A stretch of 61,462 nt of DNA, taken from an uncultured Eubacteriales bacterium (GTDB lineage Bacteria; Bacillota; Clostridia; Oscillospirales; CAG-382). The notes beneath the pieces were generated by a model, which worked only from the letters and a program-made list of their open reading frames with translations, did not search any database and was not told the origin of the DNA. Positions 1 to 8,394 of the stretch are shown here, piece after piece (the first letter of the stretch is position 1; every line of letters begins with the position of its first letter). Location of the stretch: contig CAKSDR010000003.1 of the NCBI GenBank assembly GCA_934446095.1, positions 1 through 61,462 of the forward strand, written 5' to 3'. The position numbers were made by a program, and so were the translations under genes.

Positions 1-2
1 TT

Positions 3-440
3 TTGCCAAACCTGAGTGCGGTTGAAAATGTGAGCCTGCCGCTTGAGTTTCAGGGAGTGTCCAAAAAGGTCAGGGATAAAAAGGCAATAAAAATGCTCAA
101 ACTTGTAGGTCTTGCCGACAGAATGAAACACAGACCGACGCAAATGAGTGGTGGTCAGCAGCAAAGAGTCGGCATTGCAAGAGCTTTTGTAGGCTCTCCG
201 AAAATAGTTTTTGCAGATGAACCCACGGGAAACCTTGATTCCAAAACCACTGATGAAGTAATGAATATGATTGTAGATATGATTCATAAAAATCATCAGA
301 CAATGGTTATTGTTACGCATGAGCAGTCGATTGCAAAATATGCGGACAGAGTTTTCTTTATGCTTGATGGGGAAATCAGTAACATTACAAATAATTTTGA
401 AAATAAAAACATTTATGAAAATGCGGGGGAAGAAAAATGA
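3..440 (+). CDS. ABC transporter ATP-binding protein, MacB/LolD type (5' end outside window)
   Basis: ATPase subunit of a MacB/LolD-like (FtsX-family) ABC exporter. Only the C-terminal two thirds is present: the reading frame is open to the window edge and the Walker A motif lies upstream, so the TTG at position 3 is not a real start. Visible are the PNLSAVENV stretch usual before the helical domain, the signature MSGGQQQRVGIARA (about residues 48-61), Walker B IVFADEPTGNLD with the catalytic Glu, and the H-loop in VIVTHE. The stop overlaps the next start by four bases (ATGA), and a permease follows one gene later, so the three genes form one transport operon. Substrate cannot be told from sequence. 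Confidence 0.93.
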   Translation: MPNLSAVENVSLPLEFQGVSKKVRDKKAIKMLKLVGLADRMKHRPTQMSGGQQQRVGIARAFVGSPKIVFADEPTGNLDSKTTDEVMNMIVDMIHKNHQTMVIVTHEQSIAKYADRVFFMLDGEISNITNNFENKNIYENAGEEK

Positions 441-2548
441 AAAGAGTTTTAGCAGGATTGTTCAGTTTGATTTTAGTGCTGTCCATGTCAGGTTTTACCG
501 TTTTTGCGGACGAAGCAAGACCGTATATTGAATTTTCACAATGTCCTCTTCAAAATACGCAACTTCGTGCAAATCAGGACTACGAACTTGCCATAAAACT
601 TGAAAACACGGGTGATGCTGACGCAAAAGACGTAAAACTTGCCTTGACTGGATTTTCGGAATACACCGTTACGACAGAGGTGGATGCGGGCAACATACCT
701 GTAAATGTCAACGGAAACATGTTTCCGAAAAATAATGCCACATGGGTAAGAATTAGTATAAAAAATATTGTCGGAAACGGCAAGTCATATCCGCTGCAGG
801 GAGTTCTTACATATTCCGATAATGCCGGAAACAATTATACGAATTCATTTGAAATTGTTCTTAAAACGTATAACATTTATGCAAACGAAACGAATTACGA
901 AATATATTCGAGCGAAAATGCAAAGCCGAAACTTTATATGACAAAATATGAGTTTTCAAAAAATAAGATTTCTGCCGGAGATACATTTAAACTCGATTAC
1001 ACGTTGAAAAACAATTCGCCGGATATGAGTGCTTATGACATTTCTTTGTACTGCACTCCGTCTGACAGCAACGTACTTCCGACAAAAACCTCCGACCTTA
1101 TTACAATTTCAAAAATAGGTGCGTTTGGTCTTACGACGCAGAGTCTTGAACTTAAAGTTGCGGATAAGGCGGCGACAGGCATGTATAACGTTGTTATTAC
1201 AGCGGCTTACAGAGATGTTGTCGGGGGAATATACAACGAAACGTTCACGATACCTTTCAAAGTGGACGGTGTCAGCGAGGGAGAAACGAAACTTCCGAAA
1301 CTTGCATTTGAAAATGCAAAATTGAGTTCCGGAAATATAGTTGCCGGCAACAATTTTAACGCAAGCATTACACTTAAAAATATTTCTGACGTTAAAGCCG
1401 ATAACGTATTTGTATATATCGCAAACCTTTCGAAAGATACAATTTCCTCTGCGTCTGTTGCAGCAGAAAAGTCTTTTGATTCTATTGAACCCGGAAAATC
1501 AGCCGAGATTTCTTTTTCGCTTATTCCGAACAAAGATTTGTCCGGCGGAGTATATGACCTTACCGTAAATGCCGTTTATTACGACAACGACGGCAAGACA
1601 TACAATGCCGAAAGCAAGATATATGTTCCCGTTAAAGAGTCTGAAAATAAGAGCGACGACAAGAAAAATTCTCTCATACCGCGCGTAATTCTTTCATCAT
1701 ATAAAGTGACTCCCGATGTTGTCGTTGCGGGACAGGATTTCAGTTTTGATTTTGCGCTTAAGAACACAAGCAGAACCACTTCAGTAAATAATATAAAAAT
1801 AAAAGTGGTTTCAAACGACGGTATTTATACGCCCGTTGAAGGTTCAAACACTTTCTTTACCGAAAAACTTGACGCGCTTGAAAATGTTTCGTACTCAATT
1901 GATCTTACTCCGAAAGCAAGCGCCGAGGCGAAAAGTTATCCTGTTACTATTATGATTGATTATCAGGATAAAAACGGAAATTCATACTCGTCCGAAGAAA
2001 ATATCAGTATGTATGTTTCTCAGCCGTACAGATTTGAAATATCAAACTTCTATTATCAGCCTACGTCTTACGGAATGTATCCGACATCGTTATCCCTTCA
2101 GTACTTCAATAAAGGAAAATCTGCGCTTGCAAACCTTACGGTTTCGGTTGAAGGCGATTTTACAACCTCTGACGGACAGGAAATGTATATAGGAAACTTC
2201 CCGTCATCAAGTTACGACTATCTTGACATAAATGTTACTCCGTCAGGTTTCGGAATGCAAAACGGAGTGTTGGTATTCTCGTTTGAAGACGCCGCAGGAA
2301 AACTTCAGAGGGTAGAACAGCCTTTTGCAATAGAGGTTATGGAAGAATCCATTCCTTCGGGAGATGATGTTATTATCGATCCCGATATGCCGGTTGACCC
2401 TATCGAAGACGAGTCGTTTTTCAAAAAGAATCTTAAGTGGATAATTATTGCAGGCTCTGTAATTGTAGTCGGTGCTGCTGTTATAATTATTGTAAAAGCA
2501 AAAAAGAAAAAGGCAAAATTGCAAGAAGACGAAGATGACGCAGATTAA
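437..2548 (+). CDS. Secreted, membrane-anchored CARDB/NEW3-like repeat protein of the ABC exporter operon
   Basis: 703-residue extracellular protein. It has a signal peptide (positive MKR, hydrophobic core, likely cleavage after FA at about residue 24), several beta-rich repeats of roughly 100-130 residues, and a C-terminal membrane helix at about 668-687 followed by a Lys-rich then acidic tail. The repeats share phrases such as FKLDYTLKNNS, FNASITLKNIS and FSFDFALKNTS near their starts, typical of CARDB / COG1361-like domains that mimic Ig folds. It is translationally coupled to the ATPase upstream and lies 18 bp before the permease, so it probably acts as the extracytoplasmic partner of that transporter, in the place that MacA-like adaptors take in other systems. 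That role is inferred from context. Confidence 0.85.
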   Translation: MKRVLAGLFSLILVLSMSGFTVFADEARPYIEFSQCPLQNTQLRANQDYELAIKLENTGDADAKDVKLALTGFSEYTVTTEVDAGNIPVNVNGNMFPKNNATWVRISIKNIVGNGKSYPLQGVLTYSDNAGNNYTNSFEIVLKTYNIYANETNYEIYSSENAKPKLYMTKYEFSKNKISAGDTFKLDYTLKNNSPDMSAYDISLYCTPSDSNVLPTKTSDLITISKIGAFGLTTQSLELKVADKAATGMYNVVITAAYRDVVGGIYNETFTIPFKVDGVSEGETKLPKLAFENAKLSSGNIVAGNNFNASITLKNISDVKADNVFVYIANLSKDTISSASVAAEKSFDSIEPGKSAEISFSLIPNKDLSGGVYDLTVNAVYYDNDGKTYNAESKIYVPVKESENKSDDKKNSLIPRVILSSYKVTPDVVVAGQDFSFDFALKNTSRTTSVNNIKIKVVSNDGIYTPVEGSNTFFTEKLDALENVSYSIDLTPKASAEAKSYPVTIMIDYQDKNGNSYSSEENISMYVSQPYRFEISNFYYQPTSYGMYPTSLSLQYFNKGKSALANLTVSVEGDFTTSDGQEMYIGNFPSSSYDYLDINVTPSGFGMQNGVLVFSFEDAAGKLQRVEQPFAIEVMEESIPSGDDVIIDPDMPVDPIEDESFFKKNLKWIIIAGSVIVVGAAVIIIVKAKKKKAKLQEDEDDAD

Positions 2549-2566
2549 GAAAATCGGTGAACAAAT

Positions 2567-3937
2567 ATGAAGTTTTTTGATTTAATAAGATTTGCTTTTT
2601 CAAACTTTTTGAGAAGAAAAGCCAGAAGTTTTCTTACTGTCCTCGGTGTTATAATAGGAACGGCGTCGGTTGTTATAATGATTTCCATAGGCGTCGGAAT
2701 GAATGTCGGGTTTGAGGAACAAATAAGCAGTTACGGAAATTTAAGGCAAATTACCATATACAGAAGTTGGTCTTCTCAGAATGAAAAAAGCGGCATTTTA
2801 AATATAAAGGGCATAAACAGTATAAAGCAGCTTGATCATGTGGAAGCATGCACGCCAATTACGAATACAAGTCTTACGCTTGTCAATAAAAGACAGACTG
2901 CAAATATACAGGTAGTGGGTCTTGATATTTCGGAATTTGATAAACTTGGCTACGGAGAAATTAAAATCGGAAGAACCTTTGATGAAACAGATATCGGAAC
3001 CTCAAACATGATAATGACATATAACGTTCCGTTCTATTTTTCGGATCCCAAAACTGATACGTGGTATGTAGAAGTTCAGCCGGGGCAGGAACTTCCGTTT
3101 GACCCGACGGAAACAAATTTGAAGATGACTTTTCAGTATGATTATCTCAAAGGTCCGCAAAGCGCAGACAAGCCGAATATCAAACCGTCCGATATTAAGT
3201 GCATAGGAATACTCGAGCAAAAAGAAAACGATTACAACAACTGCATTTATATGGACATAGAAGTTCTGACAAAACTTAGAAGAGAATATGAAAAAAAGCG
3301 CTCTGATTTTTATAAATCTCAGGCAGAATCCGACGGCGGATATTACGGCGGCGGGACAAACATGGAAAACAAGGAAACAGAATATGACAGCGCTATTGTG
3401 TTGTGCGATTCAAGAGAAAATGTTACAAACCTTGAGAAAGAAATCCGTGCTCTCGGGTTTGAAACATACAGCAGTATGGAATATCTTGAACAAATGAAAG
3501 AGCAGACTGCTTTTCTCAGAAGTATTCTCGGCGCAATAGGCGTTATCGCTTTCTTCATTGCTGCTATCAGTATTACAAATACAATGATTATGTCAATATA
3601 CGAACGCACGCGTGAAATAGGAATTATGAAGGTTATAGGCTGCAAGGTTTCAGACATAAGAAAGATGTTCTTAATAGAAGCCGGAATTATAGGTTTCACG
3701 GGCGGAGCGCTCGGACTTGGATTGTCATATTTGACATCAATGGTAATCAATATTATTTCCCGCGACAGCGGAGGAATACTTGGATTTTCAATGGGTACTG
3801 ACGTATCGGTAATTCCGGTGTGGATGAACGGTGCGGCAATGGCTCTTGCAACGATAATCGGTATTGTATCCGGACTTTATCCTGCAATAAGAGCAACAAA
3901 ACTTCAGGCTCTTGAAGCAATAAAGAGCAGCGAATAA
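2567..3937 (+). CDS. ABC transporter permease, MacB/FtsX family
   Basis: 456-residue permease with the MacB topology: N-terminal helix at about 18-45 (FLTVLGVIIGTASVVIMISIG), a long extracytoplasmic domain to about residue 310, then three C-terminal helices. The cytoplasmic loop carries the family motif YERTREIGIMKVIG (about 346-359), and the end reads GLYPAIRATKLQALEAI, also typical. The extracytoplasmic domain contains a Gly/Tyr-rich insert (GGYYGGG). It is the third gene of the operon with the ATPase and the CARDB-like protein. Known relatives export peptides, antibiotics or lipoproteins; the substrate here is not determined. Confidence 0.92.
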   Translation: MKFFDLIRFAFSNFLRRKARSFLTVLGVIIGTASVVIMISIGVGMNVGFEEQISSYGNLRQITIYRSWSSQNEKSGILNIKGINSIKQLDHVEACTPITNTSLTLVNKRQTANIQVVGLDISEFDKLGYGEIKIGRTFDETDIGTSNMIMTYNVPFYFSDPKTDTWYVEVQPGQELPFDPTETNLKMTFQYDYLKGPQSADKPNIKPSDIKCIGILEQKENDYNNCIYMDIEVLTKLRREYEKKRSDFYKSQAESDGGYYGGGTNMENKETEYDSAIVLCDSRENVTNLEKEIRALGFETYSSMEYLEQMKEQTAFLRSILGAIGVIAFFIAAISITNTMIMSIYERTREIGIMKVIGCKVSDIRKMFLIEAGIIGFTGGALGLGLSYLTSMVINIISRDSGGILGFSMGTDVSVIPVWMNGAAMALATIIGIVSGLYPAIRATKLQALEAIKSSE

Positions 3938-4100
3938 AAATCATATAAAATGAATGCAAAACGGTTTACTTTATAAAAGGTACTGTTTTAAAGACAATTG
4001 CTGCCGGTTCGTTTATGAAAGTTACGCATCCTTTTAACGACAGCAAGGTATGCAGCATGCAGGCGATTTAAAAATTGAAAGTTACAATAGAGGATTTGCT

Positions 4101-4549
4101 GTGGACAATTTGATTTTCAGACGAGCAACACAAGATGAAATGCCACGCATTCTTGCAATGTAGGAAGATGTTTTCAGCGGAGAACAAGGAATTCCTTCCG
4201 ATGATATTGACACGTTTATGGCAAAGAAGCCTATTTGTTGGTGCGCCGAAGCAGATGGAAAAATCTATGCGGCAGCGGCTGCATGGAAAGAGAATACCGA
4301 AACGCATTGGGGACGTTTTGCAGTATTTCCGGCTGCTCGCGGAAAGCATATCGGTACAACTTTGGCGCGAATTTCATTTGATGATTTATTTGATATGGGT
4401 GTTGATAAAATATATATGGATGCAAGAGATGCTACCGTGAAAATTGTCTGCGGCATGGGCGGGCGTGTTATAGGAGCCCATATAAGTTTTATGAAGGAAA
4501 TGTAACTCCGGTTGTGCTGGAGAAAAAAGATTATCTGAGAAAAGAGTGA
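4101..4549 (+). pseudogene. Broken GNAT-family N-acetyltransferase
   Basis: Read from a GTG at 4101, the frame gives a GNAT N-terminus (LIFRRATQDEMPRIL) but hits an in-frame TAG at 4161. It then continues in the same frame through the acetyl-CoA binding region (GRFAVFPAARGKHIGTTL, about 4314-4368) to a TAA at 4503. The expected C-terminal tail (FYEGNVTPVVLEKKDYL) is present in another frame ending at the TGA at 4547-4549. One nonsense and one frameshift lesion therefore separate three collinear pieces of one family, which points to a decayed gene and not to a short real ORF. A sequencing error would have to have happened twice. Confidence 0.8.
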
Positions 4550-4599
4550 TTTTTTGCAGCATCCGGTTGTTGAATGCCAAAAACTGATACATTAAGCAT

Positions 4600-4632
4600 A
4601 AGAGGCAGGAATCATAATGATTCCTGCCTCTT
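4600..4632 (+). terminator. Intrinsic terminator-like hairpin after GNAT pseudogene
   Basis: Perfect 14-bp inverted repeat (AAGAGGCAGGAATC / GATTCCTGCCTCTT) with a 5-base ATAAT loop. The flanking T run is short (TTAATT), so termination strength is uncertain. Confidence 0.65.
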
Positions 4633-4798
4633 AATTGTATTGGTTACATGTCGGCGGGCAGAAACAATGCTTGAAAAAAGAAGAATTTGAGTTATAAAAG
4701 ATGGTTTTTGCATGCGCAGGCAGGAACTGTTTGCGGCGGCTGGTACAGGGATTTTTAAAGTTTGCTAAAAGCAGGTAAATCGAATTTTTGAAAAGAAA

Positions 4799-4830
4799 AA
4801 AGAGAACCGAAATATGGTCGGTTCTCTTTT
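4799..4830 (-). terminator. Intrinsic terminator of the nadABC operon
   Basis: On the minus strand AAAAGAGAACCGACC, a short loop, then GGTTCTCTTTTTT, located 25 bp past the nadC stop codon. The stem plus U-run is a classical factor-independent terminator for the NAD operon. Confidence 0.8.
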
Positions 4831-4854
4831 AAAATGTAATTTTATAATTAATAT

Positions 4855-5700
4855 TTAACTGAGTTTGAATTTTAAACTGATATCGGCAGCCGTTACGGTG
4901 TGGGTAAGTGCACCTATGGAAATTATATCGACGCCGGTATCGGCAACTTCTTTAAGATTTCGTTTGTCCATATTTCCGGAAGCCTCAACAAGTGCTTTGC
5001 CGTCTACAATTTTTACTGCTTTTGCCATGTCTTCGTTTGACATGTTGTCAAGCATGATTATGTCGGCACCGGCGAGAATTGCTTCCCGGAGCTGTTCAAA
5101 ATTTTCTACTTCGACTTCAATTTTTAAGGTATGAGGGATTGTTTTTCTTGCATTTTCAATGGCTTTTGCAATGCCGCCTGACGCAGCTATGTGATTGTCC
5201 TTTATAAGCACGCCGTCTGCAAGGTTGAATCTGTGGTTGGAGCCTCCTCCGACGCGCACAGCGTATTTTTCAAGAGCACGCATGCCGGGTGTTGTTTTGC
5301 GTGTATCGGTAATTTTAGCCTTTGTTCCGCGAACCATTTCAACGCAGCCGGCTGTTTTTGTTGAAATTCCGGAAAGACGCTGCATGATATTAAGCGCAGT
5401 TCTTTCCGCAATTAAAAGGCTGGAAGCATTTCCGGAAACGCTTGCAATTGTTTCGCCTTTTTGTATCGCATCGCCGTCTTTTCTTAGTATTTTAAATTCT
5501 ACGGAATTGTCGACTTTCAGAAATACTTTTTTTGCAATATCTATTCCGCACAGAACGAAATCTTGTTTTGCGATAAAGACGCCTTCGGCCTGCGTATTGT
5601 CCGGAATAGTGGAAAGCGTTGTAATATCTCCGGATCCGATATCCTCCGAGAGAGATAACTCAATTATTTTATCTATTTGTGTGTTATATAATAAATCCAT
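4855..5700 (-). CDS. nadC: Nicotinate-nucleotide pyrophosphorylase (quinolinate phosphoribosyltransferase)
   Basis: Converts quinolinate and PRPP to nicotinate mononucleotide, third step of de novo NAD synthesis in the cytoplasm. The 281-residue length is standard. The diagnostic core is complete: LNIMQRLSGI, then RKTTPGMRALEKYAV with VGGGSNHRFNL, then LIKDNH (PRPP/quinolinate binding), IEVEVE, and the barrel end IMLDNMS plus ISIGALTHTV. It is the last gene of the nadA-nadB-nadC operon, 18 bp after nadB, and is followed by an intrinsic terminator. All usual active-site basic residues (Arg, Lys, His of the RKT, HR and KDNH motifs) are visible. Confidence 0.97.
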   Translation of the reverse strand: MDLLYNTQIDKIIELSLSEDIGSGDITTLSTIPDNTQAEGVFIAKQDFVLCGIDIAKKVFLKVDNSVEFKILRKDGDAIQKGETIASVSGNASSLLIAERTALNIMQRLSGISTKTAGCVEMVRGTKAKITDTRKTTPGMRALEKYAVRVGGGSNHRFNLADGVLIKDNHIAASGGIAKAIENARKTIPHTLKIEVEVENFEQLREAILAGADIIMLDNMSNEDMAKAVKIVDGKALVEASGNMDKRNLKEVADTGVDIISIGALTHTVTAADISLKFKLS

Positions 5701-5718
5701 CTGTTTTCCTTTCGGCGA

Positions 5719-7278
5719 TTATAAATTTTCAACTACATAATGCGCGCCAAGACTTTCTTTTCTTGAAATGGCGCTTTTGACAATGATTTTTGCGACTTCG
5801 ATTGCATCGTATATTGAATATCCCGCTTGATTTTCGAATTTGCACAAAGCATATTTTTCAAACAAACCGCAAAGTTCACTTTCGGCGTTCTTAAGGCCGT
5901 CCATTGTTCTTACAGCGCCTGCGTTGTCTGACATTATTTGCTTAAGTCGTGAAAAATCTTTTTTGATTTCCGAGTCGGAAGGGCAGGGCATAGTACCTGT
6001 GGAACTTTCAAGATTCATGCTGACTTCCGTGTAATTTGTAAAATTGCGGTTTATATATTCGGCAGCCCTGCGTGAAAATACAAGACACTCAAGAGTTGAA
6101 TTACTTGCAAGCCGGTTTCCGCCGTGAACTCCGGTGCATGCAGCCTCTCCGCACACAAAAATTCCTTTAATATTTGTCCTTGAAAATGTGTCGGTTCTGA
6201 CTCCTCCCATAAGATAGTGCTGCGTGGGGGAAACGGGTATAAGATCACGCGGAGGGAAAATGTTGTTTTTTCTGCATTCTGCAGTTATTGTCGGAAATCT
6301 TTTTTCAAAAAATTCTTCAGTCATGCAGCCTGCGTCAAGGTATACTAATTTTTCTCCGGTGCGGTTCATTTCTTTAAGAATTGCACGCGTTACAATATCT
6401 CTCGGGGCAAGGTCGGCAAGCGGATGCTGCCCCGGATTTTTCATAAAGGCCTGTCCGAACTTATTTTTGAGAACCGCGCCTTCTCCTCTGACTGCCTCGG
6501 AAATTAAAAATACTCGCTCGTTTTCTTTGTGAATTGCAAATCCTGTGGGATGAAATTGCACAAACTCCATGTCGGCGCATTTGCAGCCGGCCCTGTCACA
6601 GACAGCGATTCCTTCACCGGTATTTCCGCTGGGGGTTGTTGAATATTTATAAAGCTGACCGGCTCCTCCCGATGCAACTATAATATTGCCGGATTTTATG
6701 ACAAATTCGTCCTTGCCATTGTTTACTATAACCCCTTTTGCAATATTATTTTCCGTTATTATATCGACGAGATAGTGTTCGAAAAACACAGATATGTTGT
6801 CTTTTGAAAGGACAAGTTCGCCGAGTCTTTTTGTTATTTCTTTTCCGGTGGCATCTCCGCCGCAGTGAATTATTCTGTTGCATCTGTGGCCGCCCTCTCT
6901 TGTAAGATGAAGGGAGCCGTTTTCGTTTCTGTCGAACGGAACTTTGAAATCTATAAGATTTTGTATATCATGCGGTCCTTCGCAAACAAGCGTTTTTACA
7001 GCCTCCGGATCGCAGTGCCCGGCGCCGGCGGCGAGAGTATCTTCAATGTGGGATTCAAACGAATCTTTTTTGCTGTCGAGCATGCATGCAACACCACCTT
7101 GGGCAAGCCATGAAGATCCTCCGTCTGTAATATTGCTTTTAACTATAAGTGCAACCGAAAATTTCGGATCAAGCATCAGTGACGCATAAAGCCCCGCCAT
7201 GCCCCCGCCTATTATTACCGCATCAAAATATTTATCTGTATTGCCGGACAAGTTTTTACCGTAGATGTATCTTCTCAT
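5719..7278 (-). CDS. nadB: L-aspartate oxidase
   Basis: FAD enzyme oxidising L-aspartate to iminoaspartate, the substrate for NadA. The N-terminus has the dinucleotide-binding motif DAVIIGGGMAGLYASLML (about residues 20-37) and the flavin-domain signature SSWLAQGGVACML. The HREGGH-like segment (LTREGGHRCNRIIHCGGDATGK) and the C-terminal FAD loop GGNRLASNSTLECLVFSRRAA are typical of the succinate dehydrogenase/NadB family. At 519 residues it has the usual length. It lies between nadA (6 bp upstream) and nadC (18 bp downstream), so identity as NadB over fumarate reductase is secure from context. Confidence 0.96.
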   Translation of the reverse strand: MRRYIYGKNLSGNTDKYFDAVIIGGGMAGLYASLMLDPKFSVALIVKSNITDGGSSWLAQGGVACMLDSKKDSFESHIEDTLAAGAGHCDPEAVKTLVCEGPHDIQNLIDFKVPFDRNENGSLHLTREGGHRCNRIIHCGGDATGKEITKRLGELVLSKDNISVFFEHYLVDIITENNIAKGVIVNNGKDEFVIKSGNIIVASGGAGQLYKYSTTPSGNTGEGIAVCDRAGCKCADMEFVQFHPTGFAIHKENERVFLISEAVRGEGAVLKNKFGQAFMKNPGQHPLADLAPRDIVTRAILKEMNRTGEKLVYLDAGCMTEEFFEKRFPTITAECRKNNIFPPRDLIPVSPTQHYLMGGVRTDTFSRTNIKGIFVCGEAACTGVHGGNRLASNSTLECLVFSRRAAEYINRNFTNYTEVSMNLESSTGTMPCPSDSEIKKDFSRLKQIMSDNAGAVRTMDGLKNAESELCGLFEKYALCKFENQAGYSIYDAIEVAKIIVKSAISRKESLGAHYVVENL

Positions 7279-7284
7279 TGCAAT

Positions 7285-8217
7285 TTACTTTTGAGCTGCC
7301 GCAAGCATTCTTTCAAGAGGAATGCTTGACGCTTTAATATCCTCCTTGGAAATAAAAATTTCATTATTTAAATTTTCAAGCGTGTAAAGCAAATCCGAAA
7401 GTTCTGTTTTTTTCATATTCGGGCAAACAAGGTATGGTGAAAGGAGTATAAATTCTTTTTGAGGCATTTCTCTTGCAAGACGTTCCACAATAGAAATTTC
7501 AGTTCCTACAAGAAATCTTTTTGCAGGCGTTTTTCTGCAGAATTCAAGAATTTCCTTTGTGCTTCCCGAATGATCTGCAAGTTTTACAACTTCAGGTTCG
7601 CATTCCGGATGAACCGTTAAAAGAGCGTCCGGATACTTCTCCTTCGCTTTTATAACTTCACTTGCCGTTACATTCTTGTGAGTCGGACAAAATCCGTTAT
7701 GAAAATAGAACTTTTTATCGGGAAATTGCTTTGAAACATAGTTTCCGAGATTTTTGTCGGGGACAAATATTATTTCATCAGTGTCGAGAGAACTTACTAC
7801 TTTCAGCGCATTTGATGACGTCACGCATATATCGCTTATGGCTTTTGTTTCCGAAGAAGAATTTATATAGCATACAACAAGAGCATTCGGATGCGCTTTT
7901 TTCATTTCAAGAACAATTTCCGGAGTCACCATGTCGGCCATGGGACAGCCGGCGTCGGTTCTCGGCAGAAAAACTCTTTTTTCGGGATTCATGATTTTTG
8001 CGCTTTCCGCCATAAATTTTACCCCGCAGAAAACAATGAGATGTTTTTCATTGCTTCTTGCAATTTTTGCAAGTTCAAAACTGTCTCCGCAAAAATCGGC
8101 GCAGTCCTGAATTGCGAGATCCTGGTAGTAATGCGCAAGTACAAGAATGTTTTTTTCTTCTTTTACTTTTTTTATTTTATTTTGCATTTCACATACGTTT
8201 TCAAAATTAGTGTTCAT
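7285..8217 (-). CDS. nadA: Quinolinate synthase
   Basis: [4Fe-4S] enzyme condensing iminoaspartate with dihydroxyacetone phosphate to quinolinate. Motifs visible in order: LAHYYQDLAIQDCADFCGDS, VFCGVKFMAESAKI with the first cluster Cys, PDKNLGNYV, the HNGFCPTHKNV second Cys, VHPECEPEV, GSTKEI, and the third-Cys region LVCPNMKKT near the C-terminus. 310 residues is normal for the short NadA form. First gene of the operon; the start codon at 8217 is preceded by a sigma-A promoter at 8275-8303. No NadR/NiaR-type operator was recognised in the leader. Confidence 0.97.
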   Translation of the reverse strand: MNTNFENVCEMQNKIKKVKEEKNILVLAHYYQDLAIQDCADFCGDSFELAKIARSNEKHLIVFCGVKFMAESAKIMNPEKRVFLPRTDAGCPMADMVTPEIVLEMKKAHPNALVVCYINSSSETKAISDICVTSSNALKVVSSLDTDEIIFVPDKNLGNYVSKQFPDKKFYFHNGFCPTHKNVTASEVIKAKEKYPDALLTVHPECEPEVVKLADHSGSTKEILEFCRKTPAKRFLVGTEISIVERLAREMPQKEFILLSPYLVCPNMKKTELSDLLYTLENLNNEIFISKEDIKASSIPLERMLAAAQK

Positions 8218-8274
8218 ATTAGAATTATACCCTTAAAAATGAAGTTTCAAAAATAAAAATTTTTATTTCTTCAT

Positions 8275-8303
8275 ATTATACCATGAATCTGCCGATTTTG
8301 CAA
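8275..8303 (-). promoter_or_regulatory. Sigma-A promoter of nadABC
   Basis: Minus-strand TTGCAA (8298-8303), 17-bp spacer, TATAAT (8275-8280) with TGG just upstream of the -10 element. It lies about 60 bp before the nadA start. Confidence 0.75.
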
Positions 8304-8320
8304 TAGGAGAGCGTGTAATT

Positions 8321-8357
8321 TTAAAGGGGGTTTGTAAAATTCAACCCCCTTTTTTTC
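8321..8357 (-). terminator. Intrinsic terminator after spoIID-like gene
   Basis: AAAGGGGGTT / AACCCCCTTT stem of about 10 bp with a short AT-rich loop, just downstream of the spoIID-like stop codon. Runs of T/A flank both sides, so it can act on either strand; the minus strand gene at 8395 is the evident client. Confidence 0.75.
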
Positions 8358-8394
8358 GGCGCAGACAAACTGCAATTATATTTTATTTTTAGAA

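Larger units (their letters stand above)
4550..4854. other. Intergenic region with two terminators
   Basis: About 300 bp between the GNAT pseudogene and nadC. It holds the inverted repeat at 4600-4632 and the nad terminator at 4799-4830. The stretch in between (about 4640-4790) has no convincing ORF, promoter or repeat that I can see. Confidence 0.6.

Noticed and set aside
5195..5740. 181-codon plus-strand ORF
   Set aside because: Antisense shadow of nadC.
8222..8274. Regulatory operator for NAD genes in the nadA leader
   Set aside because: Only AT-rich imperfect repeats; no match to operators I know.
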